NCBI GenBank assembly: GCA_003255025.1
Contig: QANY01004770.1
Location: 1,225,790 to 1,289,789, forward strand
Source of the DNA: Datisca glomerata
Taxonomy: Eukaryota > Streptophyta > Magnoliopsida > Cucurbitales > Datiscaceae
DNA length: 64,000 nucleotides
Direction of reading: 5' to 3'
How positions within the stretch are numbered: position 1 is the stretch's first letter; the number at the start of each line of letters is the position of its first letter. A program made the translations under genes and the position numbers. Below are positions 23,022 to 33,180 of this stretch, in pieces. The notes under the pieces are model-generated. The model worked only from the letters and a program-made list of their open reading frames with translations. It ran no database searches and was not told the DNA's origin.

Positions 23022-23552
23022 CATCCTTTGGAGAGGCTAGGCTGAACGAATTTTTGAGCACTTGTTACTAGTGCAACCGAGTGGCTTGCCAATTTGGTTT
23101 TGATCCGTGTATTCCATCCTGGCGACGACCATGTATCCAATTCAGATAAGCCTTTGAGTATTGGATTGTAGAGGCGTGAACAAATAGTAGCGTTGCGTCA
23201 TCTGTCCGTGTTCCCCAATCCACTCGTAAGCCTAACGTGACTATGTTAATGAAAAGATATCGGGATGCCTTGCCTGACTTGTGGTTGCAATACCTTCAAT
23301 CTCCCCTTGTTGATCTACCAGAGGAAAATATTTATAGAGGGACCTAACGCTGCGGTCCATTTAACCACCTCCTAGTGGAAGAGTGAGCCAGATGGCCCCT
23401 CCTATACCCCTGAGGAAAAGGAAGACTCCCGTCGTTGGTCATGAGACTTCCATCGAGACGTCTGAGGCCAATGATTCTGATCTTGGCTGGGTTGATTCTT
23501 CAGCCAACCTTCCTACATCTTTCTTGAGGTCAACAACTAACCCGAAGCTTAA
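23022..23552 (+). repeat. Copy of part of the antisense gene, inserted in pol
   Basis: This segment repeats 19202-19732 with scattered substitutions: 'GGAGAGGCTAGGC.GAA.GAATTTTTGAGCAC' at the start and 'CAACAACTAACCCGA.GCT.AAA' at the end, including the frame 'SQMAPPIPLRKRKTP' (23383) that also occurs at 19563. It interrupts the minus-strand pol between the second RNase H (which resumes at 23553) and integrase. Orientation matches that of the parent gene. Confidence 0.9.
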
Positions 23553-24460
23553 AGTACCCTATCCTTTAGAGTCATCTTCTGCCTTCCTCAACACTTATGC
23601 GACTTGCAAGGACCTCATTTGTTACCTGATAGAACAATACTCCCTTCAACTACCCCGCTCAAGGCTTTCAGAAACAGCAGAGCTAGTCTAGACCGCCACT
23701 TCCATAATGGGGACAGGGTCTGAGACTGGAAGTGTGGAGGTAAGCGTGGCCAACGCATCTGCATGACGATTCTAGGACCGGGGCGTGTGTTCAAAGACTA
23801 ACTTCTTGAACGTGTCAGTCAGCCTTTGAACTTTGTGCCTGTATTGTGCGAGGGTGGGTTCCTTGATGGAAAACTCCCCATTAACTTGGATCTCCCTTCA
23901 CCTTGAGTGACGTTGCCCCCTTTTCCATTGCATACTTTAGGCCAAGCACGAGTGCCTCATATTCGTGCAAGGGAATGTCAACTTATATGCCATTGGAAAC
24001 ATGTTACCCATAGGTTCTTCTAGTACGAGCCCTGTTCCAACTCCGTTATGCGTTGACGATCCATCGAAGGTCAACCCCCACACTGCCTTTTCCCCAAGGT
24101 TTACCTCGTAGAACTCCCCTGGGATGGTTTCATCCAAAGGTTCAGACTCTCCATTCAGGAATTGTGCCAACATATCTATAAGAGCTTGGCTCTTCTGCGC
24201 CTTTGGCATCATTGTCGTGATATCAAATTCACTCAACAGCATCGTCCACCTAGTGAGCCTCCCATTCAGGGCTGGCCTTGATAAATGAAAACAAACCGGG
24301 TTAGACCTGGTCATCAGATAAATTTTATTACCGAGCAGGTATTGTCGTAGCTTCTGAGTGACGAAGACAAGTGCTAAACAATTCTTTTCTCGGGGCGTGT
24401 ATCTCAACTCAACATCGTGCAAAACCCTACTCAAGTAGTAAACTGGCACCTCTTCCCCTT
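23553..24460 (-). pseudogene. Tat element RNase H plus second (archaeal-type) RNase H
   Basis: The right part (24449 leftward) reads 'PVYYLSRVLHDVELRYTPREK', the Ty3 RNase H block 'PVYYxSxxLxxAExRYxxxEK', and 'LRQYLLGNKIYLMT'. Then 'WGLTFDGSSTHNGVGTGLVL' marks a second RNase H with Asp in the first active-site position, typical of Tat elements, continuing in another frame to 'FSIKEPTLAQYRHKVQRL' and 'HADALATLTS' near 23760. One frame is open for 170 residues. RNase H removes the RNA strand during reverse transcription. The end was cut by the copied antisense-gene piece. Confidence 0.85.
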
Positions 24461-25740
24461 CCCGCTTCTAAGCCAATAATGCTCCAATGGAATTGGCCGT
24501 GGACGTAATGTACAAAATAAGTGGCAGATCTCCCCAGGGTAGTACCATGGTGGCGGATGCAGTAGGACATCCTTGATCTGCTGGAAACACCTCTACTGCT
24601 CTGATGCCCATTCGAACTGACAACCATGTTTTAAAAGTGGTTGCAGCGCACTCACTGACTCTGCCAAGGCCGGGATAAAACGTCGTACATATGAAACTTT
24701 TCCCAAAAAAGATTTCAACTCCTTCACTGTCTGTGGTGGTGGCATGTCCCAGACTGCTCGCACGTTTGACTGGTCAATGTCTATACCTCGTTGATGTACA
24801 TAGAACCCAAAAACCTTGTCGTGAGATACCCCAAATGCGCACTTTAATGGACTCATCTTGAGCTTGTACTTTCTGCATCTTTCAAAAATGCTCTTAAGGT
24901 GTTTGAGATGTAGGCCAGCCACCTTAGACTTAACAACCAAATCATCTACGTAGTCTTCAACGAAGTCATGAATCATGTCGTGAAAGATCACCGTCATTTC
25001 CCTCTGGTTGGTAGCCCTGGCATTTTTCAGTCCGAACGACATCACGACGTAGTAAAAGTTTACAATAGGAGTCCTAAAAGCAGTCTTCTTGGCGTCCCTT
25101 AGAGCCATCCTGATCTGATTGTACCCCTTGAACCTATCCATGAATGAGAAAATCTAATGTTCCTCTGTGGCGTCTACTAAGCGGTCCACATTGGGCAGTG
25201 GAAAGTCGTCTTTTGGGCATGCCTTGTTCAAGTCTCTGAAGTCAACACAGCATCGTATCTGAGTGTTCTTTTTCTTCACCGGTACAATGTTGGCCAGCCA
25301 AGTGGGGTGCTCTATTAGTCTTATAAACTTGGCCTCCATAAGCTTAGTAATCTCAGACTTTATTTGCAACTCTACTTAGGGTTGAAAGTGTCGAGGCGGC
25401 TGCTTAACGAGGTTGCACGTTGTGGAAACCCCCAACATATGAGTCACTAGGGTGGGATCCGACCCCGGCATCTCTGTGTAAAACCATTGAAAAATGTCAT
25501 GGAATTCTTGAAGTAGGGTTTGTTGGATATCCCTTTGATCTACAGACATGCCCTTCGCTAGGAAAACAGGTCTCTATTTTGCCTCCCCATCGAGGAAGAA
25601 TTCCTGTAACTCCTTCTACGACGACGACGTGTGCTGATTTTAGAGGTTCTTCCGGTACTTCGCAGATCATCACGTAAGTCCCATTGGTCAGCTTTTGCTG
25701 CTTCACAAATGCCTCCTTTGACATTATTTCCCCTGTCATG
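24461..25740 (-). pseudogene. Tat element reverse transcriptase
   Basis: Reading leftward: 'MQIKSEITKLMEAKFIR' and 'WLANIVPVKKKN', then 'CCVDFRDLNKACPKDDFPLP' (25270-25200), the classic Ty3 RT block. Then 'MDRFKGYNQIRMALRD', 'TAFRTPIVNFYYVVMSFGLKNA', and the catalytic 'EDYVDDLVVKS' with both Asp residues (about 24960-24930). The thumb/connection region follows: 'ELKSFLGKVSYVRRFIPALAE'. One stop (at 25152) separates the two largest frames, 71 and 182 residues. Apart from that it is well preserved. Confidence 0.88.
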
Positions 25741-25862
25741 CTGTCAGGGGGATCATGGTGTTCCCCTGATCCCGCGTGCCATTACAATTTGTACGCTCTT
25801 TTACAGTTCGGCAACGTCACCCGAGTGACTACTTCTCTGCCCCCTGTCATCTTAGCCTTTCC

Positions 25863-26190
25863 CTATTTGTCTTCCCACTTTGGCAAAGTGACAACCATGA
25901 TCCTTCTCAGGGCCGCCGTTCCAACGAAAGCAATCTCATCAAACAGTGTGGCTTCTACCATATGAGCCTCTGTTTCGTCAAATGGCACTTTCGTGGCTAC
26001 AATGGTGATATCTTTCCCCTTCGACCTAGACTTGACGCATTGGTGCAGTGTAGAAGGGACACACTCATGATCATGGATCCAAGGCCTTCCCAACAAAATG
26101 CGATAGATGGTCTCAGATTCGATGACATGTAAACAATTCATATTGCGGATCGGTCCCAACTGTACCTCAACATTCACATACCCCAACGTT
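25863..26190 (-). pseudogene. Tat element protease region
   Basis: Minus-strand frame of 107 residues. 'MGYVNVEVQLGPI', then 'YRILLGRPWIHDHECVPSTLHQCVK', matching the conserved Tat protease end 'YxxLLGRPWIHxxxAVPSTxHQxxK' (given in two pieces here). The active-site 'DxGSS' motif should lie about 26250-26330 but is not readable there in any frame, so the protease is probably dead. Confidence 0.75.
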
Positions 26191-26616
26191 CTAACGGGTG
26201 ATGATGAGAAACCCGTAATTACAATATGTTGTAATCAGTCTTCTTTCAAGTATACCTGTAGCCTAAAAGGTGGCGAGTGATATAAAGTAAATATTAAACC
26301 CATTATCAACGAAGGCCCTCCTAACTTGCATCCCATTGACCAATGCCTCGACATACAGCGGGTGGTTGTGCCCAACTCTCTTAACCATGCGGTCTGCATT
26401 GGTAAAAGTGATGGTGCCTTCTTCGTTACTTCTTATCATTCCTAAAGGTGACTGAGAAAAGTAACATTAAGCTCTAGCCTTACTCTACTCAGAGACATTC
26501 ACCAATGTCTGCGTCACTTGGCGTTGTGCCTCCTGGTCCAGTTCCAACGTGTCAAAAAAGTTTTTGCAAGCTCTCGTTCGCAGCAATGATTCTATGAAGG
26601 CGATATATGTCTCCAT

Positions 26617-28131
26617 TTACACGCCTTTGTCCTCTTCCTCCTCATCCACCACGGTTCCTTGCGATGAAGAAGAACCTCCTATCACACTAATCATATTCGT
26701 GTTAGCATTCAGTGGGAATGGTTGGTTCACCACGACATTCGTATTTTTTGTAATGATTTCCCCCTTCTTGAGTTTATCGTGGAAAATCCGCCTCAAAGTC
26801 TTGCAGTCCTTTGTTGCATGAGAGGTGTCCCTGTGGAAGCTACAGTAACGATCCAACTCTCTTTCTTGTCTCGTGGGTAACCTATCCACCCAGGGCCTCC
26901 GTACAACTTTATCCTTGACCCAGACGTCCAACAATGCCTCTACTTTGTCTATGGGACATGGAACAGGTGGCAGAGCATCCCTATCACTCCTGTTTTGTTT
27001 AGCACCCCGCTTTCAAGGTTGCACCATTACTACTTAGGGTGCCTATCTCACGGGTTTCCATGCACCCCTCATATTTTCCCTATTCTGTGGCATTCGGATT
27101 AGGCACTGAAATGTTGGTGGGTTGAGCAGCAACGTTGAGATGAGAGAATATAGTAATGTCCAATTTCTCCAGATGTGCCTTGTACTCCTTAAGCATCCTG
27201 CAGATGGACATCTTCACGAGCGCCTCCTCTTTCCATTCCTCACGACAGTCGAGTGTTTTGTCCTTGAACCGTCTGAAAAAAGTCATTAGATCCTCGTCCT
27301 TTCTCTGAGGCTCGCGCTCCAACTCTAAAATGATCATTTTTTCTTCAGACATGAAAAATTGGGTCATGAAGGTCGAGACCATGTCAACTTGAGATCGATC
27401 CTGGTGCCAAGTTGGTGTACCAGGTGTATGCCCATTCAATAAGTGACTTCGAAAACTCTCTAAGTCTCGTGGTCTCATCACATCCGTATGGGCTCTCTGG
27501 CACATCCTTCCTTCCCATTATACTTACGGAACTTCGGAGGCATATACTCAGTAGGGTACGACCTCATGGCTAGCTCACATGGGTAAGGGGGGAGAAGGTC
27601 CACTATCGTATCGCTTAGAGAGGCCCTGACGTGCTCCATTTCCAACATCTTTTGCAGTGTCTCTTTGGTAACGAAAGGACCGGTGTCGGTGCAGCCGACC
27701 ACGATGTCATGTGGCAGTGTGGGACGTGCGTAGGCTACAAGGAATGATGTTGGTTGAATAATAACATTGACGCGGTTGCTCGAGGGACCCACATTTTGGC
27801 CACTGTTTATCATTCCTTACCCGGACGAGCCCTCGGGGTTTACAACTCGAATCTGTCTATCGGCATCAGTCTGGTTCTCCGCGTGAGGAGGGAGGATATG
27901 AATGATGGGCGGTGGTGGAGAAAGGTTCTGGGCACCAGCGAGAAGAAAAGTTAGAGTACTCAAGAGGGTACGAATCTCATTGTTAGAGGCATGTAACTCT
28001 CTAATGACGTTAGTCTGCTCAATCGCTGTCATTGTAGCAACGGTAACGGCGGGGAGATTGATTCTCTCCCTGAAAGTAGTATCTTCCATGTCATGGTTCT
28101 CGATAGTTGGGTTAATATTCTCCCCTTCCAA
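26617..28131 (-). pseudogene. Tat element gag
   Basis: Four minus-strand frames in order. 27817-28131: N-terminal frame from 'MEGENINPTIEN', with a proline run. 27478-27813: middle part ending near 'PPKFRKYNGKEG', the gag motif 'PxFxxYDGxxDP'. 27080-27505: 'DLMTFFRRFKDKTLDC', the retrotransposon gag domain. 26617-26934: 'RYCSFHRDTSHATKDCKTLRR', the Tat CxxH...H...C zinc-binding tail. The first two frames are separated by one stop and the others by frameshifts. Gag builds the particle and binds RNA. Confidence 0.82.
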
Positions 28132-28207
28132 ATGAGAAGAAGCTCTCTTGACTCGACTACGTCAAGCCATACTCGAAGAAAGAAGCAGATGGTAGACAGA
28201 TCACTCC

Positions 28208-28225
28208 TCAGTGGAGTCGCCAAAA
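28208..28225 (-). other. Primer-binding site of the Tat element
   Basis: Immediately inside the 5' LTR (...CCCCGAAACA) the minus strand reads TTTTGGCGACTCCACTGAG. The TGGCGACTCC core is typical of Ty3 tRNA primer sites; I did not match it to a particular tRNA. Confidence 0.65.
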
Positions 28226-28460
28226 TGTTTCGGGGTTTAGGGTGTTGTGTGTATGAGTGATCTAGTCTATGTCAAGTATGCCTAGGAACGTGAGAGTCGG
28301 TGGTCGGAGGGTGCAGGACAAGCAACCTTAGGTAGCTATCAGAAGGTGACAAATGCCTTTAAGACTCTCAGGTAGGTGAGAAACTCGAGAAGAGAATATT
28401 CTCCGTGTTAGACCTCGGGATCCATGAGAATTGATTTCTTCATAATGGTGGTAGGGACCC

Positions 28461-28470
28461 CTTTATATAG
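28461..28470 (-). promoter_or_regulatory. TATA box in the 5' LTR
   Basis: Minus strand CTATATAAAGGGGTCC. Probable core promoter for the element's transcript, upstream of gag. Confidence 0.6.
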
Positions 28471-28689
28471 ATGGGCTCGAGTGGGGACCGCACACATGAA
28501 AATCACGCGTCTAGACAGAAACTAATATTAACAAGAGTTGTGTGTTTAGAGAGACTGACACCAACAAGGGTTGTGTGTCTAGACAGAGACTGACACCAAC
28601 AAGGGTCGTGTGCTTAAAACGTGATCACACACTAAAAATGTGACACCATGCTTAAAATGTGTCACATCCATAAAATAACGTAACATAGG

Positions 28690-28880
28690 AGGCCGCACCC
28701 GAGGTTCCCCTTGTGGCGGCGTGGGAGGCCGCGCCTGGGGTTCCCCCCTCGGCGGCGTGGGAGGCCATGCCCGGGGTTCCCCCTACGGCGACGTGGGTGG
28801 CCGCGCCTAGGGTTCCCCTTGTGACGGCATGGAGGGCCACCCTCGGGGTTCCCCCCAGAGTGGCATGAGGAGCGGCGCCC
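28690..28880. repeat. CpG-rich ~36-bp minisatellite in the 5' LTR
   Basis: About five and a half units of the repeat described at 16641. Frames over it (28652-29072, -) are repeat artefacts. Confidence 0.85.
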
Positions 28881-29132
28881 AGGGATCTCCCAGTGCAGCA
28901 CAGAAGAAGCACTTCCAAGACTCGTAAGGCGGCTACATCCTTCAAGGAGATCTTCCCATCTCGATGTAGCGAACCTTGCCCTAATTATACCAGACCACGA
29001 CCCCCAAATTATTCCCAGACGAGAAAAGACCTTCGAATCTTTGTCACTAAACTTGAAGACAAAATAAAACATTTAATATTTAATTTCATATAATAAGATC
29101 GACACCTTTATAAAGCAGGTGCGCCTTTTACA

Positions 29133-29296
29133 GGGTTTTCCGTCTTGATGACATCCCAAATTTCTTTGATCTCCCTCTTCAGAATTGGGTTATGATCAAC
29201 TTTAAGGTAACCCGTAACATAATATAAGGGAACGTCTATCTCTGGCTTAAAAGATGTGTTTTCATCAAGTGATTCTTTAATCGGATTCAGAAGTGG
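29133..29296 (-). pseudogene. Unidentified coding-like fragment
   Basis: Immediately beyond the broken 5' LTR the minus strand is open for 55 codons from after a TAA at 29297-29299 to the LTR edge. It reads 'PLLNPIKESLDENTSFKP', then 'EIDVPLYYVTGYLKVDHNP'. The residue mix looks like real protein (Pro, Asp, Tyr, Trp well represented) in an AT-rich setting where chance frames are Lys/Asn/Ile-rich. I do not recognise the family. It could be an exon of a host gene cut by the Tat element or by a later deletion. Confidence 0.35.
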
Positions 29297-30270
29297 TTAT
29301 CCATCTTGAACTATGCAGATACTAATTCTCATCCTCCTAGATGGATTATTCTTGACTGACGTGATTTATTAGATCATTCCAAAATGTTTTGTAGGAACGA
29401 ATAGGAGCACTTTATTAGATCATTTATGAGATCAAAACTACTGATGATAATGAAAATGACCAAACTTGGCGATGAAAAATCAAGTAAACCAGAACATGGG
29501 AATGGTTAAAAAAGAAAATGATACAACAAATATTTAAACTTGCCAAATTATGATAAATATTACCGAAAACACAATTAAACTTGCCAAATTTTCACAAATT
29601 CAGGTATACACTAACAGGCTATAGACAACCTCTAATTAAATTCCCCCAGCCTGCCGAAACTTAAGCTAAAATATATATCATTTTTTAACAATATTGAATA
29701 AGATTGGGTGAGATTTTAACCTCGTATAAGTGGATGAATTTCTTCCTTTTAACCACTCGGCCAATCACTCGTGATTAACTAAATATATTTTCTAGTCAAC
29801 AAGTTACAGCCATATAACCAAAATATATCTTATTGGTAAGTTGGTGACAAGCTGTAAGTATCTCTGACAAAATAATCTCTGTATATATCGTCTAACACAC
29901 GAGAGTAATGATTTGATATTATATACAGGCCAGATCAAACTCGGAGTCGTAAAATTCGTAGCTATATTGTTTTGTCCAGAAGTTAGAGTCAAAGAAAGAA
30001 CAAAAAATTTGTATTATATATCCATTTTCTAAAGATCTTTGCAGATTTTGTTTTTGTATGTTTTTAGATATTAGAGGTTCCCGTACGGGGGGACCAAATT
30101 CTTATTCCAAACCGCTCTTGCCACTCGGCTCTTTTTTTTTTCGGGAAAGACCATCATTTATTTTAATCCTATTTTAGTTCCCCATATAAGTGATTTAGGC
30201 TGACTTGAAAATGTCTCTGGACGAAAGGTGCGCTTGTAATGAGAAGCGTGAACGCACCGCTCTGCATAAC
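29297..30270. other. Intergenic, mostly unassigned
   Basis: Apart from the tRNA-like remnant at 29700-29775, nothing is recognised. The open frame 29804-29992 (-) has no motif. Confidence 0.5.
29700..29775 (-). repeat. tRNA-derived SINE or tRNA pseudogene remnant
   Basis: On the minus strand 'GTGATTGGCCGAGTGGTTAAAAGG' (in two parts) contains TGGCCGAGTGG, a perfect RNA polymerase III A box. About 35 bases later GAGGTTAAAATCTC is a decayed B box (consensus GGTTCGANNCC). The region then runs into an AT-rich tail. Arm pairing is too poor for a functional tRNA, so a SINE head or tRNA pseudogene (Ser/Leu-like A box) is more likely. Confidence 0.5.
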
Positions 30271-30511
30271 TAATAAAAGATCACACACCATGTGCAAAGA
30301 CTGCGCGCGTAAGCTAACTATTCTATAATAGTTAGTTTGGTGCTGAGCTGTCTCTTTCTAATAGGATTTTGTATCTAAGTGTGTTTAGTTCGTTTAGTTA
30401 GTTAAGAGCTATTGCTCTCTTCTATTTAAATTAATCTCTTCACTGTATCTTATAGAGCTGAGTTAATACATGAAATCATTTTCTTCACAAGTGTTTTTAT
30501 AACTGTTTTCA
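30271..30511 (+). repeat. 3' part of a Copia 5' LTR (family E)
   Basis: The segment ends ACTGTTTTCA and is followed by a primer-binding site and a gag start, so it must be the end of a 5' LTR. The upstream limit is uncertain; I see no second copy in the window. It holds the palindrome AACTATTCTATAATAGTT at about 30317-30334. Confidence 0.6.
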
Positions 30512-30524
30512 TGGTATCAAAGCC
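30512..30524 (+). other. Primer-binding site of family-E Copia
   Basis: TGGTATCAAAGCC, one mismatch from the usual initiator-Met type TGGTATCAGAGCC, directly after an LTR end in CA. Confidence 0.8.
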
Positions 30525-30548
30525 TAAATCCTAGGAAAACCGTCTATT

Positions 30549-30960
30549 ATGGCTTCTCTATCTAAAATCAATTCGCATACCTCTGCTACACAAGTAGTTG
30601 CTTCTATGATATCTTCTTCTTCAAGTTCTTCTATTTCACATTCACCTCTATTCAGTATCGGCAATTCGCAAGCTCACTCCTTATTTGGATATGCTGATGG
30701 TTCGACTCCATGCCCTAACAAACTCTTAAAGAATAGAAATGGTGAAATTACATCTCAAATTTCTCCCGATTATAATCTCTGAATCGCTACAATAAAGCAT
30801 TGAAGACATTGCCTAATGTGGCATTCTCATCAGCTGCCTTATCCTAAGTAGTTGGCGTCAAATAACTTGTGATGTATGGAACTCGATTTAGTGTCGTTTT
30901 GCCTCTTTAACTAGGTTTAATGACATGAATCTCAAGTATGACCTTAGTAAATGTTATGGG
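30549..30960 (+). pseudogene. Family-E Copia gag N-terminus
   Basis: The ATG at 30549 opens 'MASLSKINSHTSATQVVASM' with a Ser run, then 'AHSLFGYADGSTPCPNKLL', the plant Copia gag motif 'AHxLFGYVDGSxPCPPxxL'. A stop follows at 30780, and the next block, with 'LSxVVGVK' and 'YGTRFSVV', continues in the same sense. The normal ~40-residue segment before 'AHSLF' ('..LDxxNYLLWKxQxxPxL') is missing, so gag has an internal deletion. The rest of the element is absent. Confidence 0.75.
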
Positions 30961-31029
30961 TGTTCCCGGAGCATCGTCCTTAAGGGGTTATGTGTCCTTT
31001 TCTTTCTCAACAAGACCAGGAGGACATCC

Positions 31030-31594
31030 TAGAGGCATTTTCACAACCTCAAGTAAGGCTCGACATGGCTCACACATAGCTTAGCAGCTGGGCCCGAGGT
31101 TAGGTTACCTGTTGGACTACCCGAACTAGTACTAGAACACATCAGTCTAATCTTTGCCAACCGAAAGTAAGTTTCCACGTGCCTCTGCGTGATTGGATTT
31201 AAGGTCACTATGTACAATCACTATCCTTCATGTTAGAAGTGTCTCTCTCAAGTTCCCTCAGGTCCCATTTAAGTCAGCTCAGGAAATAAGGGCATTAAAC
31301 ATCACCGCCCCTCTCAGCCAATGGGAACAATTTGATAGATACTCCAAACTTACCATACAAGCCTCAGCCTATTATGCCTCCACTATAAACATCCCTCCCT
31401 AAAAAATCAAAGGTAAGCTCATTCTGATTTAGACAACCTCTATCGAATTTCCTCTAAACTTGTTACTTGAGCTTTGGAGGCCCTTAGATGAGAAGACCAC
31501 TTCTGGTCACCCTCATTCTTCGAGTTCCTTGACTTGTGGAGTGAGGATAACAGCTCATCGGTGTGGGACACGTGTACTATTTAGATCTAAACAT
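31030..31594 (+). repeat. Likely 5' LTR of a second Tat-type gypsy fragment
   Basis: Position ahead of the leader and gag. It has GC-rich blocks ('GCTTAGCAGCTGGGCCCGAGG'-like), 'CTATAAACATCCCTCC' as a possible TATA region (31382-31397), and 'CTTGAGCTTTGGAGGCC', a block common near the end of Tat LTRs. The boundaries are estimates because no second copy is in the window. Confidence 0.5.
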
Positions 31595-31618
31595 CCATAG
31601 CTCTCACCGTCTGCGAGA
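31595..31618 (+). other. Decayed Tat primer-binding site and leader
   Basis: 'CTCACCGTCTGCGAGAACGAC' resembles the Tat signature TGGCGCCGTCTGTGGGAACGAC (Asp-tRNA type) with several mismatches. Confidence 0.55.
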
Positions 31619-31779
31619 ACGACAACGAGGCGTTTCCTTTTTAAGTTTCTAAGCTTTTTACAACTTAATCCCTTCCTCTTCCTCGTTGTGAGTAGAAATA
31701 AAGATAAGTTTTCCCTCATCATTTCAATCCGATGAAATTTCTAATGAGTCTTCCTCCTCCCTATGAAGAGACTTACTAT

Positions 31780-33180
31780 CCACCGTAACAATGACAAAGA
31801 GGAAAAGGAAAGACTTCATGTCCTCACTCTTCAAGATCGTTAGGATAATGAGAAAAAACATGGAACCACTCACCCAAATACTAGCCATTTATTATGCCCG
31901 GAGACCTTCCCTACTGCCTACGGACATTACCTTTCCTCGTCATCAGCCCCCTCCCCTGCCATTTCCTCCAAACAAGAGAGACGTGAGAAAGACAGAACAA
32001 GGAAAGAAGAGAGGTGCTTTCGACAGATCCCCAAGGAGAGGGCAAAGAGGCCCCAGACATTTAAGCGAGAAGAAAATTTATGGAAGATGGGTCCGTTAAG
32101 GTACCCAAGACAATCAAACAAATGGGTAATAGTGTAGAGATCTCTAAACCATGGTCCCAAATACAGAAGCTACAAGAACGAATAGAAGAGCTAAACAGAG
32201 CTGAAGCAGACTACCGGTGCCTCCGTAGAAATGCTTTTGGGATAGATGGAGTCCTCATTCTCCGTGGAAATACAATGGATCGAGTTGCCGCCCAACTTCA
32301 AGATGACTGCCATTACCCTTTACAATGGAACTAAGGATGCGTTCGAGCACCTAGAGATATTCATGGTACGATGGACTTGCACCAAGTCTTAGAGACCGTG
32401 ATGTGCAAGCTTTTACGTCTAACACCCAGCGGGCCTGCCCGACAATTGGGGACTAATTCTATCTACTCATTTCCGAGCTCTCGAAGCTATTTGCTGGACA
32501 GTTTCTAGGGGGACAAGAACGGGGAAGACTTGCGTCTCATTTGATGACTGTTAGGCAAAAGCCTAGTGAAGCCTTAAAGAAATACATGAACCATTTTAAC
32601 TTAGTAACCTTATAGGTTGACAACGTGAGCAAGGATATCCTCGTGGCTATGCTCCAAGGGGAATCACCCATCATAAAATGAAGTGGTCCATTACCAAATA
32701 TGATACTGTCTCCCTCACAGAGCTGCAGACTAAGGTACAGAAATATATCAGCGTCGAGTAGGTGATCAAATCTGAGAGGGAGATGGGGGGTCTAACAACA
32801 AAACCCACCAAAAAATAAAAAAGAACTAGGATGATGAAAGAGGTCGACCTCATTGGCCCACTAAACAAACTCCACCTAAGAACAATAACCAGCTCATCTT
32901 TCTCGAGAAGGCAAGAAGGGAAGAGTGCTCACATGAGTAGTCAGTTTGCAGCCTACAGCCTCCTTACGACCAAAAGAGAGGAGATCTATAACGTGATCAA
33001 GGACCATAACATATAGAAGCAACCTCGAGTGTTAAGAAACCCCGAAGAGAATAAAAACATTACCAAGTATTGCAGATACCACTACGATACTGGATATATC
33101 ACATATGGTTGTTTTGACCTTCAGGAGCAGATTGAAGCCCTCATGGAGAGATTATTCCTCAAAAGAATTTGTGGCAAATA
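31780..33180 (+). pseudogene. Second Tat-type gypsy gag
   Basis: N-terminal basic frame 31791-32099, then 'QIQKLQERIEELNRAEADY' (coiled-coil-like; 32160-32220). The gag domain starts at about 32325 with 'NGTKDAFEHLEIFM', matching 'YxGTKDPxDHLxxFK', continues in shifting frames with 'KKYMNHFN' and 'VAMLQGES', and ends with 'KYCRYHYDTGYITYGCFDLQ' and 'EQIEALMERLFLKR' (33069-33160), the Tat zinc-binding tail. Many stops. Different subfamily from the element at 16140. Confidence 0.78.

Larger units (their letters stand above)
16140..29132 (-). mobile_element. Ty3/gypsy retrotransposon of the Tat clade with antisense accessory gene
   Basis: About 13 kb on the minus strand. Order from right to left: truncated 5' LTR, primer-binding site, gag, protease, RT, RNase H, second RNase H, integrase, antisense gene, polypurine tract, 3' LTR. 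The features pointing to the Tat clade are the RNase H domain followed by a second one of the 'archaeal' type, the large size, and an extra gene between integrase and 3' LTR on the opposite strand. The 5' LTR breaks at 29133, so a target duplication cannot be checked. Every coding region carries stops. A piece of the antisense gene has been copied into pol at 23022-23552. Confidence 0.85.
28226..29132 (-). repeat. 5' LTR of the Tat element, outer end lost
   Basis: On the plus strand it starts TGTTTCGGGGTTTAGGG and is a direct repeat of 16140-17150. Similarity ends after 'GCCTTTTACAG'; about 125 bases present at the end of the left copy are missing. It carries the TATA box (28461-28470), three copies of the 38-bp repeat, and a shorter minisatellite (28690-28880). 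Confidence 0.8.

Noticed and set aside
28652..29072. Gly/Arg/Pro-rich open frames
   Set aside because: Same minisatellite in the other LTR.
16135..29137. Target-site duplication around the Tat element (AGTAT left, GGGTT right)
   Set aside because: They do not match, and the right LTR is truncated, so the right flank is not the original one.
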